Shown: piece by piece, positions 8,219 to 16,959 of the stretch | How the letters are laid out: every line of letters starts with the position of its first letter | Numbering within the stretch: position 1 is the stretch's first letter | Source: Gordonia sp. PDNC005 | GTDB taxonomy: Bacteria; Actinomycetota; Actinomycetes; Mycobacteriales; Mycobacteriaceae | Direction: 5' to 3' | DNA length: 64,000 nucleotides | Assembly: GCF_016919385.1 (NCBI RefSeq) | Contig: NZ_CP070351.1 | Span: 310,001 to 374,000 of the forward strand | Notes under the pieces: model-generated | The model's database searches: none | What the model saw: only the letters and a program-made list of their open reading frames with translations | Told to the model about the DNA's origin: nothing | Translations under genes and position numbers: made by a program

Positions 8219-8617
8219 ATGGGGCCGAGGGACAAGGTCGACGCAGCGCAGACCAGGGCCGCGGTGCTCGCCGTCGCAGACTGGTTGCGCGACGGGACGC
8301 TCCCGACTCCACCGCGTCCCGCGCTCGCCGCGGCCGTGCGCACCACCGCGCGGACAGTTGCACAGGACGCGCCGGGCAACTCCGTTGAGCTCCGGGTGCC
8401 GCCATTCGTCGCGGTGCAGTGCATCGAAGGCGTCCGCCATACCCGGGGGACACCGCCGAACGTCATCGAGACCACTCCCCGCGCCTGGCTGCTCCTGGCG
8501 ACCGGACTCGCTCGGTTCGACGACGCCGTGGAGACCCACGAGGTGAGCGTGTCTGGGCATCGGGCAAGCGATGTCGCGGCGTTCCTGCCCGTCGTCCCGC
8601 TCAAGCCGCAGGTGTGA
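8219..8617 (+). CDS. sterol-carrier-family protein (Rv0807-like)
   Basis: 132 residues, with the arrangement of a small SCP-like domain: an N-terminal helix (VLAVADWLRDG), ELRVPPFVAVQCIEGVRHTRGTPPNVIETTPRAWLLLATGL, then ASDVAAFLPVVPL at the end. By sequence feel and by its position just before purF, it matches the short conserved protein next to purF in mycobacteria. These proteins are annotated as sterol carrier family because of fold similarity to SCP2; no ligand is established. It starts 5 nt after the PHP gene and is probably co-transcribed with it. Confidence 0.7.
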   Translation: MGPRDKVDAAQTRAAVLAVADWLRDGTLPTPPRPALAAAVRTTARTVAQDAPGNSVELRVPPFVAVQCIEGVRHTRGTPPNVIETTPRAWLLLATGLARFDDAVETHEVSVSGHRASDVAAFLPVVPLKPQV

Positions 8618-8704
8618 CGTTCTCGGCTGAACTTCTGTGGAACACCGGGTGGCAGGTACCCTTGGGAAACGCCCGTCCAGCCCACGAAACCGGAGCGTCG
8701 CATC

Positions 8705-10273
8705 GTGACTGACCTGTCGATTCATTCTCGCAACCTGCTGGATTCGCAGCAGCCTGACGACGTCTCCGAGAACGAACCCCGCGAGGAATGCGGAGTGTTC
8801 GGTGTCTGGGCGCCGGGCGAGGACGTCGCAAAGCTCACCTACTACGGCCTGTACGCACTGCAGCATCGTGGGCAAGAAGCAGCAGGCATCGCCGTCGGCG
8901 ACGGCTCGCAGGTTCTTGTGTTCAAAGACCTCGGACTCGTCAGCCAGGTGTTCGACGAGCAGACGCTCGCATCCATGATCGGCCACGTGGCCGTCGGACA
9001 CTGCCGCTACTCGACCACCGGCTCGACTACCTGGGAGAACTCGCAGCCGATCTTCCGGCACACCGATGCGGGCAGCGGCGTTGCGCTCGGCCACAACGGC
9101 AACCTCGTCAACACGGCGGAGCTCGCGGCGCGTGCTCGTGATCTCGGCCTGTACGGCCCGACCGATCGTTCCGCTGCATCGTCCGACTCCGACGTCGTCG
9201 GTGCGCTGCTTGCGCACGGCGCGGCGGACAAGACGCTCGAGCAGGCGGCCGTCGAACTGCTACCGACGCTCAAGGGCGCGTTCTGCCTCACCTTCCAGGA
9301 CGAGACCACGCTGTACGCGGCACGCGACCCGCACGGCATCCGTCCGCTGTCCCTCGGACGCCTCGACCGCGGTTGGGTCGTTGCTTCGGAGACCGCTGCC
9401 TTCGACATCGTCGGCGCGTCGTTCGTCCGCGACATCGAGCCCGGCGAGCTCCTCGCCATCGACAACAACGGTGTCCGCAGCACTCGCTTCGCGGAGGCCA
9501 CGCCCAAGCTGTGCGTGTTCGAGCACGTTTACCTGGCTCGTCCGGACAGTGTGATCCACGGCCGCTCCGTGCACTCCGCACGCGTCGACATCGGCCGCCG
9601 TCTCGCCCGAGAACAACCCGCCGTCGGCGATCTCGTGATTCCCGTCCCGGAGTCGGGTACTCCGGCAGCCGTCGGTTTCGCGCAGGAGTCCGGGATCCCA
9701 TACGGCCAGGGCCTGATGAAGAACGCCTATGTGGGACGCACCTTCATCCAGCCGTCGCAGACCATCCGTCAGCTCGGAATCCGGCTCAAGCTGAATCCGC
9801 TCCGCGAAGTGATCCGCGGACGGCGTCTGGTGGTCGTCGACGACTCCATCGTCCGCGGCAACACCCAGCGAGCCCTCATCCGCATGCTCCGTGAGGCCGG
9901 CGCCGCGGAGGTGCACGTCCGCATCGCATCCGCACCGGTCCGCTGGCCCTGCTTCTACGGAATCGACTTCGCGTCGCCCGCCGAGCTGATCGCCAACGGC
10001 ATGGAGTCGGAGGAGCACATGGTCGACGGTGTCCGCCAGGCGATCGGCGCCGACAGCCTCGGCTACATCAGCGTCGACGAGATGATCGCAGCGACCGGCG
10101 AGGAGCGCTCCAACCTCTGCGCGGCCTGCTTCGACGGCAAGTACCCGATAGAACTGCCCGGCGAGACGGCGATGGGCAAGGCGGTCCTCGAAACGATGAT
10201 GTCGAGCGATGCCACCCCCGCAGATCCGCTGATCGCGCAGAACGACAACGTCAGCGCCGTCATGCGGCCGTGA
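8705..10273 (+). CDS. purF: amidophosphoribosyltransferase
   Basis: This enzyme commits PRPP to purine synthesis: PRPP plus glutamine gives phosphoribosylamine. 522 residues. A propeptide of about 28 residues precedes the nucleophile cysteine in EECGVFGVW, which becomes the N-terminus after processing. The glutaminase domain shows YALQHRGQEAAGI and HNGNLVN. The phosphoribosyltransferase domain has VVVDDSIVRGNT, the PRPP loop. The C-terminal NLCAACFDGKYP fits the Bacillus-type enzyme with a 4Fe-4S cluster. The start is a GTG. A TACCCT hexamer about 45 nt upstream could be the -10. purM follows, as in mycobacteria. Confidence 0.97.
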   Translation: MTDLSIHSRNLLDSQQPDDVSENEPREECGVFGVWAPGEDVAKLTYYGLYALQHRGQEAAGIAVGDGSQVLVFKDLGLVSQVFDEQTLASMIGHVAVGHCRYSTTGSTTWENSQPIFRHTDAGSGVALGHNGNLVNTAELAARARDLGLYGPTDRSAASSDSDVVGALLAHGAADKTLEQAAVELLPTLKGAFCLTFQDETTLYAARDPHGIRPLSLGRLDRGWVVASETAAFDIVGASFVRDIEPGELLAIDNNGVRSTRFAEATPKLCVFEHVYLARPDSVIHGRSVHSARVDIGRRLAREQPAVGDLVIPVPESGTPAAVGFAQESGIPYGQGLMKNAYVGRTFIQPSQTIRQLGIRLKLNPLREVIRGRRLVVVDDSIVRGNTQRALIRMLREAGAAEVHVRIASAPVRWPCFYGIDFASPAELIANGMESEEHMVDGVRQAIGADSLGYISVDEMIAATGEERSNLCAACFDGKYPIELPGETAMGKAVLETMMSSDATPADPLIAQNDNVSAVMRP

Positions 10274-10392
10274 CCGCAGTCGGTCGCGACAAGAGATTCC
10301 ACCGAGCACTCGGGTAGCGTGAGTGCGATGAGCACGGCGGACGGCCCTCACGGCCGGCGTCGAAGAACACGATGTGTAGGAGAAGTACGACG

Positions 10393-11484
10393 ATGACGGA
10401 CGGGTCTGCCGCCAACCAGGCATCCGGGGGCGGTGCGTCGTACGCGGCCGCCGGTGTGGACATCGATGCAGGTGAGCGCGCAGTCGAGCTGTTCCTGCCG
10501 CACGCGAAGCGAGCTACCCGACCCGAGGTCCTCGGCGGGCTCGGCGGATTCGCGGGCCTGTTCTCACTGAAGGGCGACTACCGCGAGCCGGTTCTCGCCG
10601 CGTCGAGCGACGGCGTCGGCACCAAGCTGGCAGTCGCACAGGCGATGGGCATCCACCACACCGTGGGCCGTGACCTTGTCGCCATGGTCGTCGACGACCT
10701 CGTCGTCTGCGGCGCCGAACCGCTGTTTCTCCAGGATTACATCGCCGTCGGCAAGGTGATCCCGGAGATGGTCGCCGACATCGTCAAGGGCATCGCCGAC
10801 GGTTGTGTCGACGCGGGCTGCGCACTCCTGGGCGGCGAGACAGCCGAACATCCGGGTGTCATGGAAGACGGCCACTACGACATCTCCGCGACTGGCGTCG
10901 GTGTTGTCGAAGCTGACAACATCCTCGGCCCCGACCGCGTGCGTCCCGGGGACGTCGTGATCGCGATGGGCTCGTCGGGCCTGCACTCGAACGGCTACTC
11001 GCTCGCCCGCAACGTGCTCCTCGAACTCGGTCACCTCGACCTCGAAGGTCACGTCGAAGAGTTCGGTCGCACCCTCGGTGAAGAACTCCTGGAGCCGACC
11101 CGCATCTACGCGAAGGACTGCCTGGCGCTTGCCGCAGAAGCCGATGTCCGCACGTTCGCGCACATCACCGGCGGCGGCCTCGCCGACAACCTCGGGCGAG
11201 TGCTCCCCGTTGGACTCGAGGCGGTCCTCGAACGCAACTCGTGGACGCCCGCCCCGATCTTCTCGATGATTGCTCAGCGCGGCCGCGTCGAGCGCCTCGA
11301 GATGGAGCGCACGTTCAACATGGGCGTCGGGATGGTCGCAATCGTCGCACCCGAAGACACCGACCGGGCACAGGCGGTTCTCACCGCTCGCCACGTCGAC
11401 AACTGGGTGCTCGGATCGATCACTCGCGGCACCGACGGCGCTGCAGGCCGCGCCGAGCTCGTCGGCGACCACGCACGCTTCTGA
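10393..11484 (+). CDS. purM: phosphoribosylformylglycinamidine cyclo-ligase
   Basis: It closes the imidazole ring (FGAM to AIR) in purine synthesis. 363 residues from the ATG preceded by AGGAGA about 9 nt upstream; an in-frame ATG at 10372 includes the ribosome site and is unlikely. Typical PurM/PurL-superfamily motifs are present: ASSDGVGTKL, the dimer-interface GGETAEHPG, GSSGLHSNGYSLAR, and HITGGGLADNLGRVLP. It lies 119 bp after purF. The operon ends at a strong hairpin shared with the convergent DUF3073 gene. Confidence 0.96.
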   Translation: MTDGSAANQASGGGASYAAAGVDIDAGERAVELFLPHAKRATRPEVLGGLGGFAGLFSLKGDYREPVLAASSDGVGTKLAVAQAMGIHHTVGRDLVAMVVDDLVVCGAEPLFLQDYIAVGKVIPEMVADIVKGIADGCVDAGCALLGGETAEHPGVMEDGHYDISATGVGVVEADNILGPDRVRPGDVVIAMGSSGLHSNGYSLARNVLLELGHLDLEGHVEEFGRTLGEELLEPTRIYAKDCLALAAEADVRTFAHITGGGLADNLGRVLPVGLEAVLERNSWTPAPIFSMIAQRGRVERLEMERTFNMGVGMVAIVAPEDTDRAQAVLTARHVDNWVLGSITRGTDGAAGRAELVGDHARF

Positions 11485-11499
11485 CCGGTCCGCCCTCAA

Positions 11500-11623
11500 G
11501 ACGCTTCGACTCGCTCTGCCCGCTCAACGAGCAGTAAACGCTACTGCCCGTTGAGCGAGCGTGTTGTTTTCTGCTTGTTGAGTCAGGCGTGCGCCCTTAC
11601 CGCTCGCTCAACGAGCAGGTGGC
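11500..11623. repeat. degenerate copies of a GAGCGAG/CTCGCTC palindromic repeat
   Basis: The segment after purM contains CGCTTCGACTCGCTC, CGCTCAACGAGCAG, CTGCCCGTTGAGCGAGCG and CGCTCGCTCAACGAGCAG in alternating orientation. These are variants of the dispersed repeat (core CTGCTCNTTGAGCGAGCGG plus AGCGAGTCGAA) also found at 21.8 and 26.2 kb. No gene is seen. Confidence 0.6.
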
Positions 11624-11643
11624 GAGGAGTGGGCTTGACATAC

Positions 11644-11685
11644 ACGAGAGCGGGCCCGGTCAGGATCGACCGGGCCCGCTCTCGT
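11644..11685. terminator. bidirectional hairpin between purM and DUF3073
   Basis: A perfect 18-bp stem (starting ACGAGAGCGGGCCCGGTC) with a 6-nt loop sits between convergent genes. It is very stable, without a T-run. Confidence 0.75.
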
Positions 11686-11802
11686 ATGCATGACTGTTCC
11701 GTTCAGCACTCACCAGGGGCCGTTCGGGCGCGCGGAAACGAGAATTCTCATCGCGTCAGAAGGCGTGGAACGAGGTGAGGGGAGGAGTCGAGTGTGCGCG
11801 CC

Positions 11803-11988
11803 TCAGGCGCGGTGCCACTCGTCTTCGCTGTTCCGGGAGTCGTCGTCCGACCAAGTGTCGGTCACGTACGACTGCCCTTCACCGTTGGACAACTCGCGCT
11901 GCAAGCTGTCGAAGTCGGTGTTCGGAGCAGAGTACTTCAGCTGTCGAGCAACCTTCGTCTGCTTTGCCTTAGCCCGGCCGCGGCCCAT
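11803..11988 (-). CDS. DUF3073 small basic protein (Rv0810c-like)
   Basis: 61 residues. The N-terminus MGRGRAKAKQTKVARQLKY is the hallmark of DUF3073, a short actinobacterial protein with a basic head and acidic tail (here SDDDSRNSEDEWHRA). Function is unknown; the basic head suggests nucleic-acid or ribosome contact, which is inferred. The ATG at MGRGRA has a strong GAGGGGGT about 6 nt upstream. A longer in-frame start 34 codons upstream would give an unrelated Arg/Pro-rich extension and is rejected. It is convergent with purM, as in mycobacteria. Confidence 0.9.
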   Translation of the reverse strand: MGRGRAKAKQTKVARQLKYSAPNTDFDSLQRELSNGEGQSYVTDTWSDDDSRNSEDEWHRA

Positions 11989-12150
11989 ATGGGACCCCCT
12001 CGCACAATGACGGGGCGGCCAACGTGGTGGCGGCCCCGTTCTATTCGTTAGTAATTCTCGTACCAGCAGTCTAGCGCGTGCTGACGACAAAAGCTCCTCA
12101 GCCCCGGGCGTGGAGTGGCGAGAGACGTCACACCTGGGCCGAGAGCGAGG

Positions 12151-13332
12151 TCAGGACCGCCCGCGGAGACGATCCTGTGCCGCACGACCTGCCGGAACGG
12201 CGTCGTCTGGCACAAAGAGGTCGTCGTCGATACGGGCCGCAGTTCCGACCTCCGGAGCGCCTGCGACCAGGTCGGCGTCAACCGGGACCGCGCGTTTGAC
12301 CAGAGCGAGTGCGATCGGGCCGAGCTCGTAGTGATCGATCACGGTGCCTATGCGTCCGACGCTGCGTCCACCGACGGACACCGGGTCGCCGGTCGCGGGC
12401 CGTGCGTCGGTGGCGCCGTCGAGATGCAGAAGCACAAGACGGCGAGGTGCCCGTCCGATGTTCGCGACGCGTGAGACCGTCTCCTGGCCGCGGTAGCAGC
12501 CTTTCTCCAGATGGACGGCGCCCTGTTGGTCGGGCCCGCCGATCCAGTCGGCTTCATGCGGGATCGTTCGATCATCGGTGTCGATGCCGAGCCGAGCGCG
12601 CCCGGCGGCCACCCGAAGCGCGTCGTACGTCCACATGCCTGCTGGCTGTGCACCCGCGCCGGTGATCTCCGTCCACCACGCCGCGAGGTCGTCTCGCGGC
12701 ACCACGACATCGACGACGGGTGTGGTGCGTCCTTCACCGATCGGTGGCATCACGCGCCAGAATCCGAGCGGCTCCTCGTCGTGGTGCCGCTCGGGAAGGT
12801 CGCCTGCCGCATAGACGTCGGCGTCGGACGGGATCTCGAGGAGTTCCGCGACGGCACCCGTGCGCGCCGCCGGGCCGATCAGCGTCAGGACCGCCATGTC
12901 GGCACGTGCTGCGGGCGTGACCTGCGCCCAGAACACCATCTTCGTGAGGAAGTCGGCGAGCGCGGCGCCGCGGAACTGCTCGGTGTCGACCCACGTGACG
13001 TCGTTGATGTCGGTGATGACGAAATGGTCCTCGACGCGGCCGTTCAGGTCGAGGGACAGATTCTCGGCACTGCGTCGGTCGGGGAGTGCCGACACGTGCT
13101 GCGAGGAGATCGTGTGCAGCCATGTGAGTCGCTCGGGGCCGGCGAGTTCGATGACGCTCCGATCGCTGCGATCGACCACGACCACCCCGCGTGATGCTGA
13201 GCGCTGCTCGCCGAGCGGGTCGCCGTAGTGCCAGGCGACACCGGGACTGAGGTCCCCGTCCGGTGTGGGGACCGCGTCGACGGACGCGGCCAGAATCGCA
13301 GAGCTCACCGGTCGAGAAGAATCCGCAGACAT
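12151..13332 (-). CDS. ygfZ: folate-binding protein YgfZ (GcvT-like)
   Basis: 393 residues. The signature KGCYRGQE of the YgfZ/GcvT-like family is present at about residue 285, with RLTWLHTISSQHV and ENLSLDLNGRVEDHF earlier, as expected for the tetrahydrofolate-binding barrel. YgfZ proteins support assembly or repair of iron-sulfur enzymes. The ATG has no Shine-Dalgarno but lies 6 nt after TAGACT, so the mRNA is probably leaderless. The gene is divergent from pabC and their -10 hexamers overlap. Its position beside pabC and DUF3073 matches the mycobacterial order. Confidence 0.9.
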   Translation of the reverse strand: MSADSSRPVSSAILAASVDAVPTPDGDLSPGVAWHYGDPLGEQRSASRGVVVVDRSDRSVIELAGPERLTWLHTISSQHVSALPDRRSAENLSLDLNGRVEDHFVITDINDVTWVDTEQFRGAALADFLTKMVFWAQVTPAARADMAVLTLIGPAARTGAVAELLEIPSDADVYAAGDLPERHHDEEPLGFWRVMPPIGEGRTTPVVDVVVPRDDLAAWWTEITGAGAQPAGMWTYDALRVAAGRARLGIDTDDRTIPHEADWIGGPDQQGAVHLEKGCYRGQETVSRVANIGRAPRRLVLLHLDGATDARPATGDPVSVGGRSVGRIGTVIDHYELGPIALALVKRAVPVDADLVAGAPEVGTAARIDDDLFVPDDAVPAGRAAQDRLRGRS

Positions 13333-13338
13333 GACGTC

Positions 13339-13348
13339 AGTCTACGGT
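13339..13348. promoter_or_regulatory. overlapping divergent -10 elements for ygfZ and pabC
   Basis: On the minus strand TAGACT lies 6 nt before the ygfZ ATG. On the plus strand TACGGT lies 7 nt before a GTG of pabC. The two hexamers share 2 bp, so polymerase probably cannot occupy both at once. Confidence 0.55.
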
Positions 13349-13355
13349 GGTGGAT

Positions 13356-14201
13356 GTGATCGTGGTTGACGCCGAGGGCCGGGTGCGAGACGCGGACGTT
13401 CCGCTGCTGTTCGCGGACGATCTCGCTGCTTTGAGGGGCGACGGCGTCTTCGAGACGATTCTCATCAGAGATCGATCCTCTCGCCTGGTCGACGAGCATC
13501 TGAGTCGTCTGCACGACGGGGCTCGGGCCCTCGACCTGCCCGCGCCCGACACCGACGGGCTGCGTCGAGCGATCACTGTGGCCGAGCGTGAATGGGCGTC
13601 GCCCGATGACGCGTGCCTGCGCATTCTGTACTCGCGTGGGCGAGAGTCGGGTGGGCCGCCGACCTGCTACCTCACGGTGACCCCGGTCCCGGAGCGCTCG
13701 GCGACGGCCCGGCGTGACGGCGTGCGGGTCACCCTTCTGCCGCGTGGCGTCGAACCGTCGACGGAACAGCCGTGGGAGCTCGCGGGCGCCAAGGCGCTCA
13801 GCTACGCACGGAACATGGCTGCGCTGCGTCATGCGCAGCGCTACGGGTTCGACGACGCGATCTACGTCTCCGCCGACGGGCTGATCCTCGAGAGCCCGCG
13901 GGCTTCGGTCGTCGCCGTTGTTGATGGATCGCTGACGACGCCGCCGCGCGACGAGGGCATTCTGCCCGGCACCACGCAGAAGGCGCTCTACCGGGTGGCT
14001 GCAACCGCGGGCGTGTCGATTCGCGAGGCCCGGATGACACCGTCCGATCTTCTGTCGGCGGACGGCGTCTGGCTGCTGTCGTCGTTGACGCTCGCCGCGC
14101 GGGTCACATCGGTCGACTGCACGCCTCTGCCTGCGCCGTCTGCGGCGGCTCCCGATGTGCCGAATCTGGTGTCACGGGCCATCTCCGAGCGGATGATGTG
14201 A
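13356..14201 (+). CDS. pabC: aminodeoxychorismate lyase-like class IV aminotransferase
   Basis: 281 residues. A fold-type IV PLP enzyme with RGDGVFETILI near the N-terminus, a candidate PLP lysine in GAKALSYARNMAALRHA, and a late ESPRASVVAV loop that contacts the cofactor phosphate. By neighbourhood (ygfZ) and sequence it is the counterpart of Rv0812, annotated as 4-amino-4-deoxychorismate lyase of the folate pathway; D-amino acid or branched-chain transamination cannot be excluded. GTG 13356 is preferred over GTG 13347/13350 because it lies 7 nt after a TACGGT hexamer and homologues begin at the VIVVD strand. Confidence 0.82.
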   Translation: MIVVDAEGRVRDADVPLLFADDLAALRGDGVFETILIRDRSSRLVDEHLSRLHDGARALDLPAPDTDGLRRAITVAEREWASPDDACLRILYSRGRESGGPPTCYLTVTPVPERSATARRDGVRVTLLPRGVEPSTEQPWELAGAKALSYARNMAALRHAQRYGFDDAIYVSADGLILESPRASVVAVVDGSLTTPPRDEGILPGTTQKALYRVAATAGVSIREARMTPSDLLSADGVWLLSSLTLAARVTSVDCTPLPAPSAAAPDVPNLVSRAISERMM

Positions 14202-14283
14202 CTGTGGGTACAGGACGGACGACCTGGTAGGGCAGGGTCTTTCGTCTCCTGCGTCACGATGGTCTTGTATTCCACAGGATCGC

Positions 14284-14300
14284 TACTACGCTCTGTAGTA
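14284..14300. promoter_or_regulatory. TACTAC-N5-GTAGTA operator candidate upstream of cydA
   Basis: A perfect 6-bp inverted repeat with a 5-nt spacer lies about 57 nt before cydA. It resembles operators of the BlaI/MecI/CopY repressor family (TACTACA-TGTAGTA type). Confidence 0.5.
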
Positions 14301-14356
14301 ACGCTCCGGAACAGAACTCAACGACGAGTTCGGGACAACACGATTGTGAGGCGAGC

Positions 14357-15916
14357 GTGAATGTCGTAGACATCTCCAGGTGGCAGTTCGGAATCACGAC
14401 GGTCTACCACTTCATCCTGGTGCCGCTGACGATCGGACTGGCGCCGCTCATCGCGGTGATGCAGACCGTGTGGCATGTGACCGGCAACGAGCAGTGGCTG
14501 CGGGCCACCAAATTCTTCGCGAAGATCTTCCTCATCAACTTCGCGCTCGGCGTCGCGACGGGCATCGTTCAGGAGTTCCAGTTCGGCATGAACTGGAGCG
14601 AGTACAGCCGGTACGTGGCCGACGTCTTCGGCGCGCCGCTCGCCATGGAAGGCCTCGTGGCGTTCTTCCTGGAGTCGACGTTCATCGGACTCTGGATGTT
14701 CGGCTGGGGCAGACTGCCACGTCGGATTCACCTCGCCTGCATCTGGCTTGTCGCGATCGGCGTCAACGCGTCGGCCTACTTCATCATCGCCGCCAACTCG
14801 TGGATGCAGCATCCGGTCGGCGTTGAATGGGATGCGGTCCGCGGACGTCCGCAGATGACGAACTTCGTCGCGCTGATCACCAACAACACAACACTCGTCG
14901 CCTTCCCGCACGTCATCGCGGGCGCGTTCTTGACGGCGGCGACGCTCGTCGCGATCGTCGGCATCTGGTGGATGGCGCGCAACACCGTCCGCGCCCGCAA
15001 ACTCGACGAGGCGATCGCGTCCGGTGATCACTCCGATGTGCCCGAGACCTCGTCGCCGAGCCAGGTCGACCGCACTCCGGAACAACTGCGTCACGACAAC
15101 GCGACGCTGTGGAGACCGGTCACCCGGATGGCGCTGTGGGTGACGATCGCCGCCGGCGCTGCACTGTTCATCACGGGTGACATGCAGGGCCAGCTGATGT
15201 TCAAACAGCAGCCGATGAAGATGGCAGCCGCCGAATCGCTGTGTGAGACGGAGACCGGCGCGTCGTTCTCGGTGCTGAGCATCGGTAGGCAGAACAACTG
15301 CGACTCGATCGAGCACGTCATCGCCATCCCCAACATGCTCTCGTTCCTCTCCGACCACACCTTCGACAGTGAGGTCAAGGGCGTCAACGAGTTGCAGGAG
15401 ATGTACCGCGAGAAGCTGAACATGCCTAACCAGAACTTCGCGCCGAACCTGTTCGTCACGTACTGGAGTTTCCGCGCGATGATCACCTGGGCCCTCGGTT
15501 CCGTGGTGGTGGCGCTCGGCGGCCTCTGGTTCCTCCGCAAGGGTCGGAGCGAGGTGCCTCAGAAGTTCGGTCGCCTCGCCCTCTGGATGCTTCCGACTCC
15601 GTTCCTGGCGAACGCCTCGGGCTGGATATTCACCGAGATGGGTCGACAACCATGGGTCGTGGTGCCCAACTGGGCAGACGCGGACGGCGACCCGCTGCGG
15701 ATCCACATGCTCGTCCAAGACGGCGTCTCCAACCACACACCGCCGATGGTGTGGACCACCTTGATCGGATTCACCCTGCTCTACGGCGCTCTCGGCGTCG
15801 TGTGGTTCTACCTGGAACGCAAGTACGTCATCGCCGGGCCGAGCGACAAGGACGGCCAAGCGCCGGACGTCGGAGCAGACGACGACTCCGACAAACCCCT
15901 GTCGTTCGCGTACTGA
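14357..15916 (+). CDS. cydA: cytochrome bd ubiquinol/menaquinol oxidase subunit I
   Basis: 519 residues, polytopic. It holds the quinol site and hemes b558, b595 and d of the bd-type terminal oxidase, which reduces O2 to water with high affinity in the inner membrane. The b595 ligand His is in TTVYHFILVP near residue 18. Other CydA blocks are NWSEYSRYVADVFGAPLAMEGLVAFFLEST and FTEMGRQPWVV near the C-terminus. Start GTG with a GAGG about 5 nt upstream. It is followed by cydB, cydD and cydC with short gaps or overlaps. Confidence 0.97.
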   Translation: MNVVDISRWQFGITTVYHFILVPLTIGLAPLIAVMQTVWHVTGNEQWLRATKFFAKIFLINFALGVATGIVQEFQFGMNWSEYSRYVADVFGAPLAMEGLVAFFLESTFIGLWMFGWGRLPRRIHLACIWLVAIGVNASAYFIIAANSWMQHPVGVEWDAVRGRPQMTNFVALITNNTTLVAFPHVIAGAFLTAATLVAIVGIWWMARNTVRARKLDEAIASGDHSDVPETSSPSQVDRTPEQLRHDNATLWRPVTRMALWVTIAAGAALFITGDMQGQLMFKQQPMKMAAAESLCETETGASFSVLSIGRQNNCDSIEHVIAIPNMLSFLSDHTFDSEVKGVNELQEMYREKLNMPNQNFAPNLFVTYWSFRAMITWALGSVVVALGGLWFLRKGRSEVPQKFGRLALWMLPTPFLANASGWIFTEMGRQPWVVVPNWADADGDPLRIHMLVQDGVSNHTPPMVWTTLIGFTLLYGALGVVWFYLERKYVIAGPSDKDGQAPDVGADDDSDKPLSFAY

Positions 15917-15930
15917 GGAGGCTGAGAGAA

Positions 15931-16959
15931 ATGACTCTGGAACACTTCTGGTTCGCGACGATCGCGGTCCTGTTCGTCATGTACTTCGTCCTCGAAGGCT
16001 TCGACTTCGGCGTGGGCATGCTGCTGCCGTTCCTCGGCCGATCGGCGGAGCCCGACGGTGACAAGCGCCGTCGACTCCTCTTGAACACGATCGGGCCGGT
16101 GTGGGACGCCAACGAGGTGTGGCTGCTGACCGGCGGCGGCGCGATGTTCGCGGCGTTCGGCGGGTGGTACGCGACGATGTTCTCCGCGTTCTATTTCCCG
16201 CTGTTCCTGATCCTGATCGGGTTGATCGTGCGTGTGGTCGCCATCGAATGGCGAGGCAAGATCAACAACCCGCGCTGGCGCGCGTGGTGCGACGTCGGCA
16301 TCGGTGTCGGTTCGTGGGTTCCCGCGATTCTCTGGGGTGTCGCGTTCGCGAACGTCGTCCGCGGACTGCCGATCGATGCAGACCACCAGTACACGGGCGG
16401 CTTCTTCAACCTGCTCAACCCATACGCGCTGCTCGGCGGCGCCACGACATTGCTCGCCTTCCTCACCCACGGCGCGCTGTTCATCGGGCTCAAGACGAGC
16501 GGCGTGGTGCGCGACGAAGCGCAGACTCTCGCGTGGCGTCTGTCGATCCCGACGGCGGCGGTCGCCGCAGGCTTCCTGCTGTGGACGCAGATCGCCTACG
16601 GCAAGCCGTGGACATGGGTGATCGTCGCTGTTGCGGCCCTCGCCGCAGTGGTGCTCGTCGTGGCGGCTTACGCCCGACGCGAAGGCATTGCGTTCGCCGC
16701 GACATCGGTGGCGATCATCGGCACCGTGTCGATGCTGTTCAGCGTGCTGTTCCCGAACGTCCTGCCGTCGACCACCGACGCCGCGTTCAACCTCACGATC
16801 GAGAACACGTCGTCGAGCCACTACACACTCGTCATCATGACGTGGGCCGCAGGCTTCATGACCCCGGTCGTGATCGCATACCAGGCGTGGAGTTACTGGG
16901 TGTTCCGCAAACGACTCTCCGTCGACCAGATCCCGCCGTCCGTCGGGCTCCCTCTGTGA
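15931..16959 (+). CDS. cydB: cytochrome bd oxidase subunit II
   Basis: 342 residues with about eight to nine transmembrane helices. It opens with TLEHFWFATIAVLFVMYFVLEGFDFGVGM and shows the conserved GPVWDANEVWL block. It partners CydA structurally. The ATG is preceded by GAGGAGGCTGAGAG, and the start lies 14 nt after the cydA stop. Its TGA overlaps the GTG start of cydD, so translation is coupled. Confidence 0.97.
   Translation: MTLEHFWFATIAVLFVMYFVLEGFDFGVGMLLPFLGRSAEPDGDKRRRLLLNTIGPVWDANEVWLLTGGGAMFAAFGGWYATMFSAFYFPLFLILIGLIVRVVAIEWRGKINNPRWRAWCDVGIGVGSWVPAILWGVAFANVVRGLPIDADHQYTGGFFNLLNPYALLGGATTLLAFLTHGALFIGLKTSGVVRDEAQTLAWRLSIPTAAVAAGFLLWTQIAYGKPWTWVIVAVAALAAVVLVVAAYARREGIAFAATSVAIIGTVSMLFSVLFPNVLPSTTDAAFNLTIENTSSSHYTLVIMTWAAGFMTPVVIAYQAWSYWVFRKRLSVDQIPPSVGLPL

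Noticed and set aside
11551..12010. Several plus-strand frames between purM and ygfZ
   Set aside because: They cover a terminator hairpin, dispersed repeats and the antisense of DUF3073.
14318..15859. 513-codon minus-strand frame opposite cydA
   Set aside because: It is a shadow of the strongly supported cydA; composition is Arg/Glu/His-rich without motifs.
16101..16955. Long upstream extension of cydD inside cydB
   Set aside because: The extension is an out-of-frame read of cydB; the GTG overlapping the cydB stop gives the normal CydD N-terminus.
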